32,178 nucleotides of DNA, taken from Candidatus Baldrarchaeum yapensis. Lineage in GTDB: Archaea; Asgardarchaeota; Baldrarchaeia; Baldrarchaeales; Baldrarchaeaceae. How positions within the stretch are numbered: position 1 is the first letter of the stretch; every line of letters begins with the position of its first letter. Shown in pieces: positions 15,301 through 22,740 of the stretch. The notes beneath the pieces were generated by a model that saw only the letters and a list, made by a program, of their open reading frames with translations, was not told where the DNA came from and searched no databases. The translations under genes and the position numbers were made by a program. The stretch covers positions 1 to 32,178 of the forward strand of contig JAEOSH010000001.1 in assembly GCA_016840465.1 (NCBI GenBank). Direction: 5' to 3'.

Positions 15301-16091
15301 AATCCGGTCTCATAACATATCATAGAACTGATAGTCACAGAGTTAGCGATGTTGGTATAAGGGTCGCACGAGAGTTCCTAATTAACGAGGTTGGAGAGGA
15401 GTTCTTCCAGCCACGCAAATGGGGCGAAGAAAAGGAAGGGGCTCATGAGTGCATCCGGCCTACACGCCCTATAGATGCAACGACTTTGCGCAGATTGATA
15501 GAAGAAGGAGTATTAAGGCTTGCAGAGGCTTTGACATGGAAGCATTACAAACTTTATGACCTCATATTCAGGAGATTCATGGCAAGTCAGATGAGGCCTG
15601 CTAAGGTAAAGACTCGAAAAATAATGTTAGAATTCGGCGAGTTCGCAAGTAAAGAGATATTGGGTCCTGCCGAAATCGTTGAGCATGGATTTGATATCAT
15701 GTATGAGATAAGACTCATACCAACGTTCAATGAAGAAGTACGCGTTGAGGAGGTCACTCATAGGAGGGCCCCGACAATCACCTTGTACACGCAGGGAGAT
15801 ATTGTTAAACTTATGAGAGAGCGAGGAATAGGACGGCCCTCTACCTACGCGACTATCATACAAACATTGCTGGAAAGAGGTTACGTTAGGGAAAGTAACG
15901 GTTTTCTAGTACCGACGGCTTTAGGATTCGCAGTATACCGGTATCTCAGCAAAAATTACAAGTCATTCATTTCGGAGGAAAGAACAAGAACTCTTGAAAG
16001 ATACATGAAGGAGGTCGAAGAGGGAACAAAGGATTATCTTGGTGTAATTAAGGAATTATACCGAGAAATCGAAGAATTTATCCACGAATAA
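12384..16091 (+). CDS. rgy: Reverse gyrase
   Basis: A 1235-residue full-length reverse gyrase, the ATP-dependent topoisomerase that introduces positive supercoils and is the hallmark of hyperthermophiles. First zinc finger: C9, C12, C27, C30. Helicase module: Q96, Walker A APTGVGKT 113-120, Walker B VDDVD 219-223, and motif VI QASGRTSR near 563. The topoisomerase IA module begins about E653-S-P. The second zinc finger is C725, C728, C740, C743. The TOPRIM acidic motif is TDPDTE 772-777 and the catalytic tyrosine is Y979 in GLITYHRTDS. Both halves are fused and intact. The start is TTG 12384 with GAGGG 8-9 nt upstream; no in-frame ATG is better placed. It is transcribed alone, convergent with endA. 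Confidence 0.98.
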   Translation: MRALFDNGCPNCNGRISDERLLLGVPCESCLPVEIEFLKKLKESMDSLTFKLRIADMLRERGALKDYEKLVNIELELRKFEKFFEAGTGSLPWSAQREWAKRVFKGLSFAITAPTGVGKTLFGILMAAYLATKGKKSYIILPTTVLVKQVSEKLSQICEKANADIKVLAYHGALDRSSRETVIEAIREGAFDILVTTSQFLAMKFDELLSSLKFDFIFVDDVDALLKSSKNIDRVLMLLGFPQDVIEKALTLIRLKKRLNRVKNEELVKSIREEINTLSSQISSAKEQLKHGVLIISSATGKSRGDRSLLFRELLGFTMGTAEEGYRNVQDLYVHKGDKDLYEFVLSLVKRLGTGGLIFVPIDRGIEEADALANYLKEHGIKAEVVHAEKKKLDVIEMFSNGKVDILIGVATYYGLLVRGIDLPHRIRYAIFTGVPRFKFALDVTTETHPMRIYIILNELYELLDEKDREIAEKMLQNFRQYLNKLSPSQIQAAKEVLTENKEVDSPIINNFVNLCRNAVSFLNNILAKKDILEKIKKHPFIALQEADGRYFIMVPDVRTYIQASGRTSRLFAGGVTRGISVVIVDDEKLFRGLVRQLRWRYEESEWTSLSEVDLDKLLREVDKDRELVMKVRRGEISAKVKDLVKSALLVVESPTKAFTISNFFGKPSRRRIHGIPVYEVNTGDFALNVVASGGHVFDLVIGEGFHGVLTDDSFIPIYTTIKRCLNCGEQFVENYNNHCPRCGSKNIRDSYRNIEALRELASEAELVLIGTDPDTEGEKIGWDIAVLLTPYAREIKRIEFHEITKRAIREAFNNLKDINIHRVLAQMIRRIEDRWIGFELSRKLWDVGRRKWSFILRKYGKPAHSLSAGRVQTPVLGWIIERFKEFKRSVKDIYYVKLSNGVTVELTDIKGDPEEVISRLKECDLRIKVLDEKIETVNPLPPYSTDEMLRDASKFLRFGASETMELAQTLFESGLITYHRTDSHRVSDVGIRVAREFLINEVGEEFFQPRKWGEEKEGAHECIRPTRPIDATTLRRLIEEGVLRLAEALTWKHYKLYDLIFRRFMASQMRPAKVKTRKIMLEFGEFASKEILGPAEIVEHGFDIMYEIRLIPTFNEEVRVEEVTHRRAPTITLYTQGDIVKLMRERGIGRPSTYATIIQTLLERGYVRESNGFLVPTALGFAVYRYLSKNYKSFISEERTRTLERYMKEVEEGTKDYLGVIKELYREIEEFIHE

Positions 16092-16105
16092 ATATTTGTA
16101 ACCAT

Positions 16106-16687
16106 TTACAACCTCATCCAAGAGAAGACATAATATATCGGTTTTTTATTCAAGGTTACTGTTGCGATGACAAATTTTTTCCTAACGGTCGTTGCCAACC
16201 TACCCGCGCGCACGATTTCTATAGGGGAAATCCTTACATTGAAGGGTAATACATGAACAAGAAACGGGGCATGATCTATACCGGGTCCATGTTCGTATAC
16301 TGCGAAGTCGGCTCCAAATTTCATTCCGGGTCTGACAACATATCCCTTATCTCTAAGATCTCTATAAACGATATACTTCTCCTCAAGTTTTTCGTGTATA
16401 TCTTTAAATTTGTTTTTTAGTTCCTCAAATGATAACTCTTTTCCGTTTTCATCAATTATCTTTATTCTTCCCTTTTCGAGCAGATATAGGGCCTCGAGAA
16501 TTGAAAGTTCCAAAGGTTTTTCGAAAATTGGAGTCTTAGGCTTCCTTATCCCTATCGGCTTCCCATAAAACCCCTCTGCATATAATTTCGATCCCTTTTG
16601 TGGATCCCATACTATTATTCTTTCACCTACAACTTCAGCCACTATTTTTTCGTAATTACTTAACCTTTCTTTGCTCTCATTACTCAT
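16106..16687 (-). CDS. endA: tRNA-splicing endonuclease, archaeal EndA
   Basis: A 193-residue single-domain tRNA intron endonuclease that cuts the bulge-helix-bulge at exon-intron borders of tRNA precursors. The catalytic triad by comparison with Methanocaldococcus EndA (Y115/H125/K156) is Y131 in FGADFAVYEHG, H139 in DHAPFLVHV and K170 in TVRKKFVIA. The GYVVRPGMKFG block before it is classic. Length matches the homotetrameric or alpha2beta2 crenarchaeal-type subunits; a structural beta subunit is not in this window. It follows the DUF47 gene by 16 nt on the same strand, and its stop lies 14 nt from the end of reverse gyrase. Confidence 0.95.
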   Translation of the reverse strand: MSNESKERLSNYEKIVAEVVGERIIVWDPQKGSKLYAEGFYGKPIGIRKPKTPIFEKPLELSILEALYLLEKGRIKIIDENGKELSFEELKNKFKDIHEKLEEKYIVYRDLRDKGYVVRPGMKFGADFAVYEHGPGIDHAPFLVHVLPFNVRISPIEIVRAGRLATTVRKKFVIATVTLNKKPIYYVFSWMRL

Positions 16688-16703
16688 AACGCATACCCGG
16701 ATA

Positions 16704-17366
16704 TTAACCTCTTCTCGCTATCGCTATTATTCTGATAGCATCGGCGACGTGTTCAGAAATATCAGCAATTTCCTCAAGATGACGGAGGAAGTCTAGAAAC
16801 CTTAGAAGGGTTTTGGAGTCTATGTTTAATGTATATGCGAGGTTTCCAAGATTTCTATGTATCGTGTCAATAGACTTTTCTATTATGTCCACCTGCTCCG
16901 CGACCTTTATTGCCTTTTCCACATCAAATGGGAGTGCAAAAATTGCCTTTCTTAGAGTCTCAACTATTTCAACTATTTTATCGGATAATTCTTTTATTTG
17001 CGTCTTAACGTCATCATGAGGGTCCCAGTCTCTCAATGTAAGCAGACGAAAGGCTGTTGCATCAACATAGTCCGCAATCTCGTCAACCAGTAATGTCAAT
17101 CTCAGCATGTCCTCACGCTGCAGCATTGCAGTTGCTTTCGATACTTCATCTATAAGTGCCCTTTTTATGGAGTCCGCCTCTTCCTCTAATGAAGAAATTT
17201 TTCGAGAGTATTCCTCGAGCTTTTGCGTTTTACCACTAAGCCACTCATCTATCATCGCCGAGAGTTCCTTTACTGCCGATGTCACCTTCCTCATGTGATC
17301 TTGATATATGTCTAGTACCTTACGTTCCTCGTTACTCATAGTGTTCGGATAAAAGTAGCCACACAT
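16704..17366 (-). CDS. DUF47/PhoU-like helical protein
   Basis: A 220-residue all-helical protein of the DUF47/COG1392 family, related to PhoU. Metal-binding E/D-rich repeats are visible: EEEADSIKR, DEIADYVDA and EEIADISEHVADA. Members usually sit beside Pit-type phosphate transporters and regulate them, but no transporter is next to this copy. ATG 17366 is preferred over Met10 because GAGGG lies 7 nt before it. It is probably co-transcribed with endA. Its upstream region holds an inverted repeat between the likely TATA box and the start (17390-17403), suggesting repressor control. Confidence 0.88.
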   Translation of the reverse strand: MCGYFYPNTMSNEERKVLDIYQDHMRKVTSAVKELSAMIDEWLSGKTQKLEEYSRKISSLEEEADSIKRALIDEVSKATAMLQREDMLRLTLLVDEIADYVDATAFRLLTLRDWDPHDDVKTQIKELSDKIVEIVETLRKAIFALPFDVEKAIKVAEQVDIIEKSIDTIHRNLGNLAYTLNIDSKTLLRFLDFLRHLEEIADISEHVADAIRIIAIARRG

Positions 17367-17695
17367 TTTTTGTCCCTCTAATGGTGCACGTGAAATTGTT
17401 CACTTGCCTTACCTTAAAAACTCAACCATAGGTAGCACTTCCGGCTTTCAACGATACTGTATCGATACCATGATCATGGGCGTTTTTAATCTGTGATTCT
17501 TTACATGACGCTTTCAGTGCCAGTAGACAGATGTATTTGCGTATTTGTCCTATTAACAGATTATCGATGACCAGGTGTGATATTTATCAAGGGAACACAA
17601 TACCTTTTTCACGTCTCAAAAAATATAAAGGAAATTTATCTTTCCTTGCGTAGACATATATAATTAGAGAAAGCACGCAATTCGGAGGCGCCAAT
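17367..17695. promoter_or_regulatory. Palindrome-rich divergent control region
   Basis: A 329-nt space between the DUF47 gene (minus) and the nitroreductase operon (plus) with no supportable gene. It holds GTGAA-attg-TTCAC (17390-17403), then GTATCGATAC (17459-17468) abutting CCATGATCATGG (17468-17479), both perfect palindromes, and AAGGAAA-6 nt-TTTCCTT (17628-17647). TATA-like boxes are TTTTTAAG on the minus strand (about 17413-17420) and CATATATAA on the plus strand (17655-17663). Confidence 0.6.
17655..17688 (+). promoter_or_regulatory. TATA box and ribosome site of the redox operon
   Basis: ATATATAA (17656-17663) predicts a start near 17686, close to the GGAGG ribosome site (17684-17688), which is 7 nt before ATG 17696. 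A very short leader is implied. The 7-bp inverted repeat at 17628-17647 ends 8 nt upstream of the box, where a regulator could block or recruit TBP/TFB. Confidence 0.5.
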
Positions 17696-18478
17696 ATGGA
17701 AGAAGTTCCTGAAATCGCGAAATGGACATGGAAAATAATAAAGGAAAGAAGAGCAATAAGAGATTTCATTAAAGACAAGCCTGTACCAGATGATTACTTA
17801 TACAGAATTATAGAGGCCGCATGCCAAGCACCAAGCCCAGAGAATTACCAGCCATGGAGGTTCATAATAATAAAGGACAAGGAGATGTTGCGCTTCATAA
17901 GGGACAAGGCGATCGGTGCATGTATAAGGATGTTCGGCGTAAAGGTTCCACGCACCGAGGCCATAAAGCGTTTCTGGTATATGGTAGAGGGAGAAGAGGA
18001 CGTTTTCTCGAAGTTCTATAGAATAGAAACGAGCCTGCACGTGATGGCGAATGGATGGAGAATGTGCTACTACTACGATGCTCCCGTGATGATAGCCGTT
18101 GTTGTTGACACAACAAATCTCGGAGAGCACGGATGGTACAGAATGCCCACTACAGGAGAGTGGCCTATAGGCTCTAAGCAACTGGATTTGACATTTGTAC
18201 AGGCCGGTCTTGCAGTACAGAATATGTGGCTAATGGCGCATGCGCTAGGTTTAGGGATGTGCGTACATAACTTCGAGACTGAAGAGGCGCAGGACGAGAC
18301 AGAGATTGCAGAAAGGCTTGGAATTCCATATCCGAGGTGGAGAATAGCAGTGCTGGCGTCAATTGGATGGCCGGCACGACCTAGAATACTCGGTCCGAAA
18401 CGATACACACCAGAACAGGTTACCTTCTCTGAAAGATTTGGAAATCCGTATAAATTTGAGAAAAAACCCACATGGTAG
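17696..18478 (+). CDS. Nitroreductase-family flavoprotein
   Basis: A 260-residue FMN-dependent oxidoreductase of the nitroreductase fold. The N-terminal RRAIRDF (19-25) and ACQAPSPENYQPWRFIII (42-59) are the family's FMN-binding blocks; the C-terminal half has GLAVQNMWLMAHALGLG and a closing SIGWPARP. Family members reduce nitro compounds, quinones or flavins or perform flavin-linked dehalogenation and ring chemistry. The real substrate is unknown. Its central part (about 85-165) contains an extra aromatic-rich insertion (RFWYMVEG ... MCYYYDAP) compared with minimal members. It is the first gene of a tight operon: the next ribosome site overlaps its stop codon. Confidence 0.9.
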   Translation: MEEVPEIAKWTWKIIKERRAIRDFIKDKPVPDDYLYRIIEAACQAPSPENYQPWRFIIIKDKEMLRFIRDKAIGACIRMFGVKVPRTEAIKRFWYMVEGEEDVFSKFYRIETSLHVMANGWRMCYYYDAPVMIAVVVDTTNLGEHGWYRMPTTGEWPIGSKQLDLTFVQAGLAVQNMWLMAHALGLGMCVHNFETEEAQDETEIAERLGIPYPRWRIAVLASIGWPARPRILGPKRYTPEQVTFSERFGNPYKFEKKPTW

Positions 18479-18486
18479 GTGGTTCT

Positions 18487-19149
18487 ATGAGTGAGAAAAT
18501 AGATCCGAAGGAATTTCTCCAAAAATTATATGTTCAGGCATGGGATAGCATGAGGGTCCGCATAGGCGCACTCATTATGAACCAGGTTTGGAAAGAGACG
18601 CTATCATACGTCGCTCATGACATTGCACGAAAGTTTGTCAAAAAGGGAACAATAGAGGAAGCAGTCGAAATTATGAAGATGTTCGATGAGTTCCTAGGAA
18701 TAGAGAGCGAGATAGTAGAAAGCACAGATAAGAAAATAGTTATGAAAGTAACAAGGTGTCCATTCTTTGAAAATGTAAAAAATACGCTTTTTGAGTGGGA
18801 AATTCAATGTCAAGCAATATTCTGTGGAGCTATTGGCCTAGGAATTGCCAAGGCTGTTTCTCCAAATCTAAAATTCAAGGTTACAGAGTGGATGCATATA
18901 GGGCCAACGAAGAAAAGTGGAAGACGCCCACATTGCATAAGAGTGATCGAATGGACGGATAGGGCGTTAACGCTCGACGGTATGCGGTGCAAACACGAAA
19001 TCATTACCGATAGGACGCGTGGGGAGTGCGAGATTTACAAATGGTGCCCTTATGGATTAGGTTTTTATGCCCCTTCGGATTATCCACGAGAGGATTTAGA
19101 GGACTGCCCATATTACGAGCCTCGTGGTGAGACTCAAGAAGAGAAATAA
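18487..19149 (+). CDS. ATC-hydrolase-like (L-2-amino-thiazoline-4-carboxylate hydrolase family) protein
   Basis: A 220-residue protein. The middle, V-T-R-C-P-F-F-E ... C-Q-A-I-F-x-G, followed by NLKFKVTEWMHIGP and PHCIRVIEW, resembles the L-2-amino-thiazoline-4-carboxylic acid hydrolase family, whose members mostly have unknown substrates. A cysteine-rich C-terminus (C-x-H, C, C, C-x6-P-Y between about residues 172 and 210, in a YKWCPYG and EDCPYYEP context) may bind metal. AGGTGG (18477-18482), 4 nt before ATG 18487, decides the start; an ATG at 18472 would overlap the nitroreductase stop. It lies between the nitroreductase and the flavin dehydrogenase subunit, 6 nt before the latter. The family call is from motif memory and moderate. 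Confidence 0.6.
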   Translation: MSEKIDPKEFLQKLYVQAWDSMRVRIGALIMNQVWKETLSYVAHDIARKFVKKGTIEEAVEIMKMFDEFLGIESEIVESTDKKIVMKVTRCPFFENVKNTLFEWEIQCQAIFCGAIGLGIAKAVSPNLKFKVTEWMHIGPTKKSGRRPHCIRVIEWTDRALTLDGMRCKHEIITDRTRGECEIYKWCPYGLGFYAPSDYPREDLEDCPYYEPRGETQEEK

Positions 19150-19155
19150 GGAGGT

Positions 19156-20613
19156 ATGGAAGTGCCCGTCGACCCTAAGATCATAGAGGCGCTAGAAAGT
19201 ATAGTTGGGCCAGAGTACGTGACCACCGACGAGGTCATTCTCGCGTCCTATGTGAGCAAGGGGATCATGGGACTTGAAGCACAACGCGCGGACATAGTTG
19301 TCCGTCCCAAATATGTTGAAGAGGTAAGAAGAATACTGATGCTTGCAAACGAGCATAAGATTCCAGTTACACCAGTTGCTGGTGGTTTAAGTGGAGGATA
19401 TGCGTGTCCTACAGTAAAACCTGGTGGTATACTCTTAGATCTTTCCAGAATGAATAGAATCCTTGAAGTTGACACTGATGCACGATATGTGGTTGTTGAA
19501 CCTGGAGTTCGATGTGGACAAATCTGGAGGTTCTTTAGGGATAATTATCCCGAATGGGCGCCACCAATACCTGATGGAGCACCACCAGCCGCAACTGTTC
19601 TTGGAGATGCTCTTGAAAGAGGATTTTCCCTCGTAACCAGCAAATATGGTCCACAGGCGGATTTGGTGCTTGGACTAGAAGTTGTCCTGCCAACCGGTGA
19701 TATTCTAAGAACAGGATCTTGGGCATTACCAGGCGCAAAACCCTTCTACAGGTGGGGACTTGGACCTGACTTCACTGGACTCTTCCTTGGCTCACAAGGA
19801 ACCCTAGGTGTAGTCACAAAGATGGCGATAAAGATTGTGCCACATCCGGAGCATAAGGACATAGTTGCGCTTGCATTTGAAGACCCCGAGACTATGCAAA
19901 AGGTAACCCTCAGGATCCTGAAGAAAGAAGTTGGTGTTATGGTACAGGGAGGTAACTGGTGGCTTGTACCCACACGAATGGATCATGAGTCAAAGCTTCC
20001 ACATGATTATGAGTTCTGGAAGAAAAGAGGAGTCCCTAAGTACTTCATGAACTTCGAAATATGGGGTATAACGAAAGAGCATTTGGAACTCGAGAAGAAG
20101 ATTATAGATGAAGAGGTAAAGGCAGCAAAGAGCAAAGGAGAGGTTGTTGATTACTGGAAATTACATCCAAGACAGGTTGCTAGCAGACTTAAGAAGCCTA
20201 ACAAGATAGCGATTCCGTATGCCAAGTGGAGAGGGGCATTCCTCTTCATCACATGGTACCTCCCATGGAAGGGGCTTGCAGAGTTCATGAAGATATGTGA
20301 GCAGAAAATGGAAGAGTATGGCTTTGCGCCAGTTATTTGGGTGGCATCCATTGAACATGGAAGGGAATGCATCGGAATGCCCATTGTTTGCTTTAACAAC
20401 AGAGATCCAGATGATATCCAGAGAGTTATCGAGTTTAACAGAGAAACCACAGAGATCTTCCTAGATAAGGGATGGATAAACTACAGACCCGATGCGAAGA
20501 TTCATGCACCCGCCATGTACAGCAGAGCGCAGGGTTATTACTACTGGTTAAAGAAGATAAAGCAGTTATTCGATCCTAATGGCATTATGCATCCCGGAAG
20601 ATTGTGCCTCTAA
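19156..20613 (+). CDS. FAD-linked oxidase, GlcD/LdhD-type (PCMH fold)
   Basis: A 485-residue flavoprotein of the vanillyl-alcohol-oxidase/GlcD superfamily. The PCMH FAD-binding region shows PVTPVAGGLSGGYACP (about 70-85), where most relatives have a GGGTSLSG-like string, and G-P-D-F-T-G-L-F-L-G-S-Q-G-T-L-G-V. The C-terminus ends in FDPNGIMHPGR, the standard family close. Such proteins oxidise D-lactate, glycolate, other 2-hydroxyacids or, in the cresol dehydrogenase branch, aromatic alcohols. The following CCG iron-sulfur protein is the usual partner of GlcD-type enzymes and would take its electrons. GGAGG lies just upstream of ATG 19156. Substrate is not decidable here. Confidence 0.92.
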   Translation: MEVPVDPKIIEALESIVGPEYVTTDEVILASYVSKGIMGLEAQRADIVVRPKYVEEVRRILMLANEHKIPVTPVAGGLSGGYACPTVKPGGILLDLSRMNRILEVDTDARYVVVEPGVRCGQIWRFFRDNYPEWAPPIPDGAPPAATVLGDALERGFSLVTSKYGPQADLVLGLEVVLPTGDILRTGSWALPGAKPFYRWGLGPDFTGLFLGSQGTLGVVTKMAIKIVPHPEHKDIVALAFEDPETMQKVTLRILKKEVGVMVQGGNWWLVPTRMDHESKLPHDYEFWKKRGVPKYFMNFEIWGITKEHLELEKKIIDEEVKAAKSKGEVVDYWKLHPRQVASRLKKPNKIAIPYAKWRGAFLFITWYLPWKGLAEFMKICEQKMEEYGFAPVIWVASIEHGRECIGMPIVCFNNRDPDDIQRVIEFNRETTEIFLDKGWINYRPDAKIHAPAMYSRAQGYYYWLKKIKQLFDPNGIMHPGRLCL

Positions 20614-20645
20614 TTTTTTAACCTTATTTGGTGGAGGTATGCCGA

Positions 20646-21860
20646 ATGAGCGCGCTTGAGGAATTAAAGAAATATGAGGAGTATATTTACAGATGTATAC
20701 ACTGTAAAACGTGCCGAATGGCATATACTGACGACCCTGAGAAAATATATCCAGAAAACTGTCCCGCTGGTAAGAAGTTCGAATGGGAGGCGTTTTACAA
20801 CAGCGGTAAGATGTGGATACTGAAGGCGATACTCGAAGGAGAGCTTGATTGGAACGAGAGAGTGGCCGAGATTTTCTACCTATGCCCGACGTGTGGTAAC
20901 TGCCAGCAACAGTGCGAGAACGATATACCAACAGTTGAGATAATAGAGGCCGTCAGAGCCGTTTGTGTAGAGAAGGGGTTGGGACCACTACCACGTCAAA
21001 AAATGTTCGGCGAGTTGACCGCGAAATACCGCAACCCATATGGAGAACCTCATGAGAAGAGGCTAGACTGGTTGCCCTCTGACATAAGGAACTCTCTCCC
21101 CGAAAAGGCTGATGTATACTACTTCGTTGGGTGCACTGCTTCTTATAGAATTCAGAACGTTGCGCTGGCGACCGTCAGCGTTCTTAGAAAACTTGGTATA
21201 AACTTTACAATCTCGCCTGATGAGTGGTGCTGTAATTCTCCACTTCTCAGAACCGGTCAGTTGTCACTTGCAAAGGAATACATGCAACATAACATCGATG
21301 TCATAGAGAAAACTGGAGCAAGCGTTGTCATCACCTCCTGTGCGGGATGCTACAGAACATTAAAGGTCGATTTCCCGAGATTTGTTGGGAAATACGACTT
21401 TGAAGTGAAGCACAGTGTAGAGTTCATTTATGATCTGATCCAAGAAGGTAAACTCGATCCGAGCAAATTCAAGAAGATAAACCTAGTCGCCACATACCAC
21501 GATCCATGCCACTATGGAAGACACATTGTGTTAAGAATGGAGGATCGTAAGAAGAAGGAGGAGTTCTTTGAGGTTCCAAGGAAGATCATAGAGTACCTTG
21601 GTATAGAATTGCGTGAAATGAGAAGAATCAAGGCTGACTCATGGTGCTGTGGTGCTGGTGGTGGAGTCAAGGCGGGTGCTCCTGACTTTGCGCTGGAGAC
21701 CGCCATGGAAAGGATAAAGGAAGCGTTGGAAACGGGTGCACAGGCTCTCCTCTCGGCGTGTCCGTTCTGCTATAGGAACCTGACGGACGCCATAAAGGCG
21801 ATGAATGCAAAACTGGAGTTCTACGACTTGATAGAGTTGCTAGACAAGGCAATCCAGTAA
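20646..21860 (+). CDS. CCG-domain iron-sulfur subunit, GlcF/HdrD/GlpC-like
   Basis: A 404-residue cytosolic iron-sulfur protein. Two N-terminal 4Fe-4S motifs: C17, C20, C23 with C39-P, and C80, C83, C86, C90. Two CCG modules follow: C163, C195-C196, C232, C235, and C288, C334-C335, C372, C375. The first has CCN in place of CCG. CCG domains bind the special non-cubane cluster in heterodisulfide reductase HdrB/D or serve electron transfer in GlcF, GlpC and LldE. With the GlcD-like protein upstream it probably makes a membrane- or quinone-linked dehydrogenase. GGAGG at 20633-20637 and an 8-nt spacer select ATG 20646. It is the last gene of the operon. Confidence 0.92.
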   Translation: MSALEELKKYEEYIYRCIHCKTCRMAYTDDPEKIYPENCPAGKKFEWEAFYNSGKMWILKAILEGELDWNERVAEIFYLCPTCGNCQQQCENDIPTVEIIEAVRAVCVEKGLGPLPRQKMFGELTAKYRNPYGEPHEKRLDWLPSDIRNSLPEKADVYYFVGCTASYRIQNVALATVSVLRKLGINFTISPDEWCCNSPLLRTGQLSLAKEYMQHNIDVIEKTGASVVITSCAGCYRTLKVDFPRFVGKYDFEVKHSVEFIYDLIQEGKLDPSKFKKINLVATYHDPCHYGRHIVLRMEDRKKKEEFFEVPRKIIEYLGIELREMRRIKADSWCCGAGGGVKAGAPDFALETAMERIKEALETGAQALLSACPFCYRNLTDAIKAMNAKLEFYDLIELLDKAIQ

Positions 21861-21865
21861 CTCCA

Positions 21866-21886
21866 AATTTTTACATTTTTTTAGTT
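21866..21886. terminator. Poly-T run between convergent genes
   Basis: A T-rich stretch (ATTTTTACATTTTTTTAG) directly follows the last gene of the redox operon and reaches the stop of the convergent CooC-like gene. Archaeal terminators are usually oligo-T runs, so it fits a plus-strand terminator. No hairpin is needed or seen. Confidence 0.5.
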
Positions 21887-22664
21887 AAACGGATAAGTAG
21901 GGCAGTAATGTTCGTTTTATTACTGATTTTGTTGCATCATACGCTTTGGAGTTTATAGGCACATCCAGAAGAGGTTTCCCCTCAAAGTTGTATTCTGCCA
22001 CTATCTCGTCATAAGGTATAATTCCTGCAAATGTTATGTTAGCCGACTGTGCTATTTTTTCAAATGCAGCTGTCAATTTACTCGATACCATATTTCCAAC
22101 AAGAAAGATTTTCTTGAATCGTGTTAGTAATTTTTCGGAAAGATCTTTGATCCTGAGCACTGTTTGCATGCTCATTTTTGACCCATCTGCAAGAATGTAA
22201 AGTATGTCTACATCTCTATCCGTCCTCCGGCTTATATGTTCGAGGCCCGCCGGCATGTCCATAAGTATTACGTCGTAGTTTTCTAATAACATCCCTACTA
22301 TTGTTGTGAGCAGGCTATTTACAAGACAATAACATCCCTCACGCTCAGTGACCCCCATGACTAATAAATCGAATCCTCGCCCCTCTTCGAGGATTTCAAA
22401 AATCTGTTTTTCTAAGTAAAGTTTTTTATCGAAATCAGGGGGCAAATCATATTTTGAGTCCTTCACTTCGTTAACAACATCTCCTACTGTTCTTTTGACA
22501 TCAATTCCAAGCACATCAGGCAAATTCGAATCGGGATCAGCATCTACTAATAATATGTCCAGATTGCTTGCAACGTCGAGGAGATATTTTAACGTTAATG
22601 CGGTAAATGTTGTTTTTCCAACGCCTCCCTTACCTGAGACTGAAACCACTACGGCTCTTTTCAT
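21885..22664 (-). CDS. CooC/MinD-type P-loop ATPase
   Basis: A 259-residue deviant-Walker ATPase. GKGGVGKTT is at 11-19, with the signature lysine. C111-Y-C113 sits in EREGCYC and is followed by N116; the next block is MDMPAGLEHISRRT (135-148). These last two blocks match CooC, the dimeric ATPase that inserts nickel into carbon monoxide dehydrogenase, with the CxC pair binding metal at the dimer interface. No CODH, acetyl-CoA synthase or hydrogenase gene is in the window, so the target enzyme must be elsewhere or different. GGGTG stands upstream of ATG 22664. It is transcribed toward the redox operon. Confidence 0.88.
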   Translation of the reverse strand: MKRAVVVSVSGKGGVGKTTFTALTLKYLLDVASNLDILLVDADPDSNLPDVLGIDVKRTVGDVVNEVKDSKYDLPPDFDKKLYLEKQIFEILEEGRGFDLLVMGVTEREGCYCLVNSLLTTIVGMLLENYDVILMDMPAGLEHISRRTDRDVDILYILADGSKMSMQTVLRIKDLSEKLLTRFKKIFLVGNMVSSKLTAAFEKIAQSANITFAGIIPYDEIVAEYNFEGKPLLDVPINSKAYDATKSVIKRTLLPYLSV

Positions 22665-22740
22665 AAAATTACACCCGATCTGATACTTGAGTGACCTGAA
22701 ACCTCGTGCGAGTATTAGAACTTAGGTTTATAAAAGGAAT

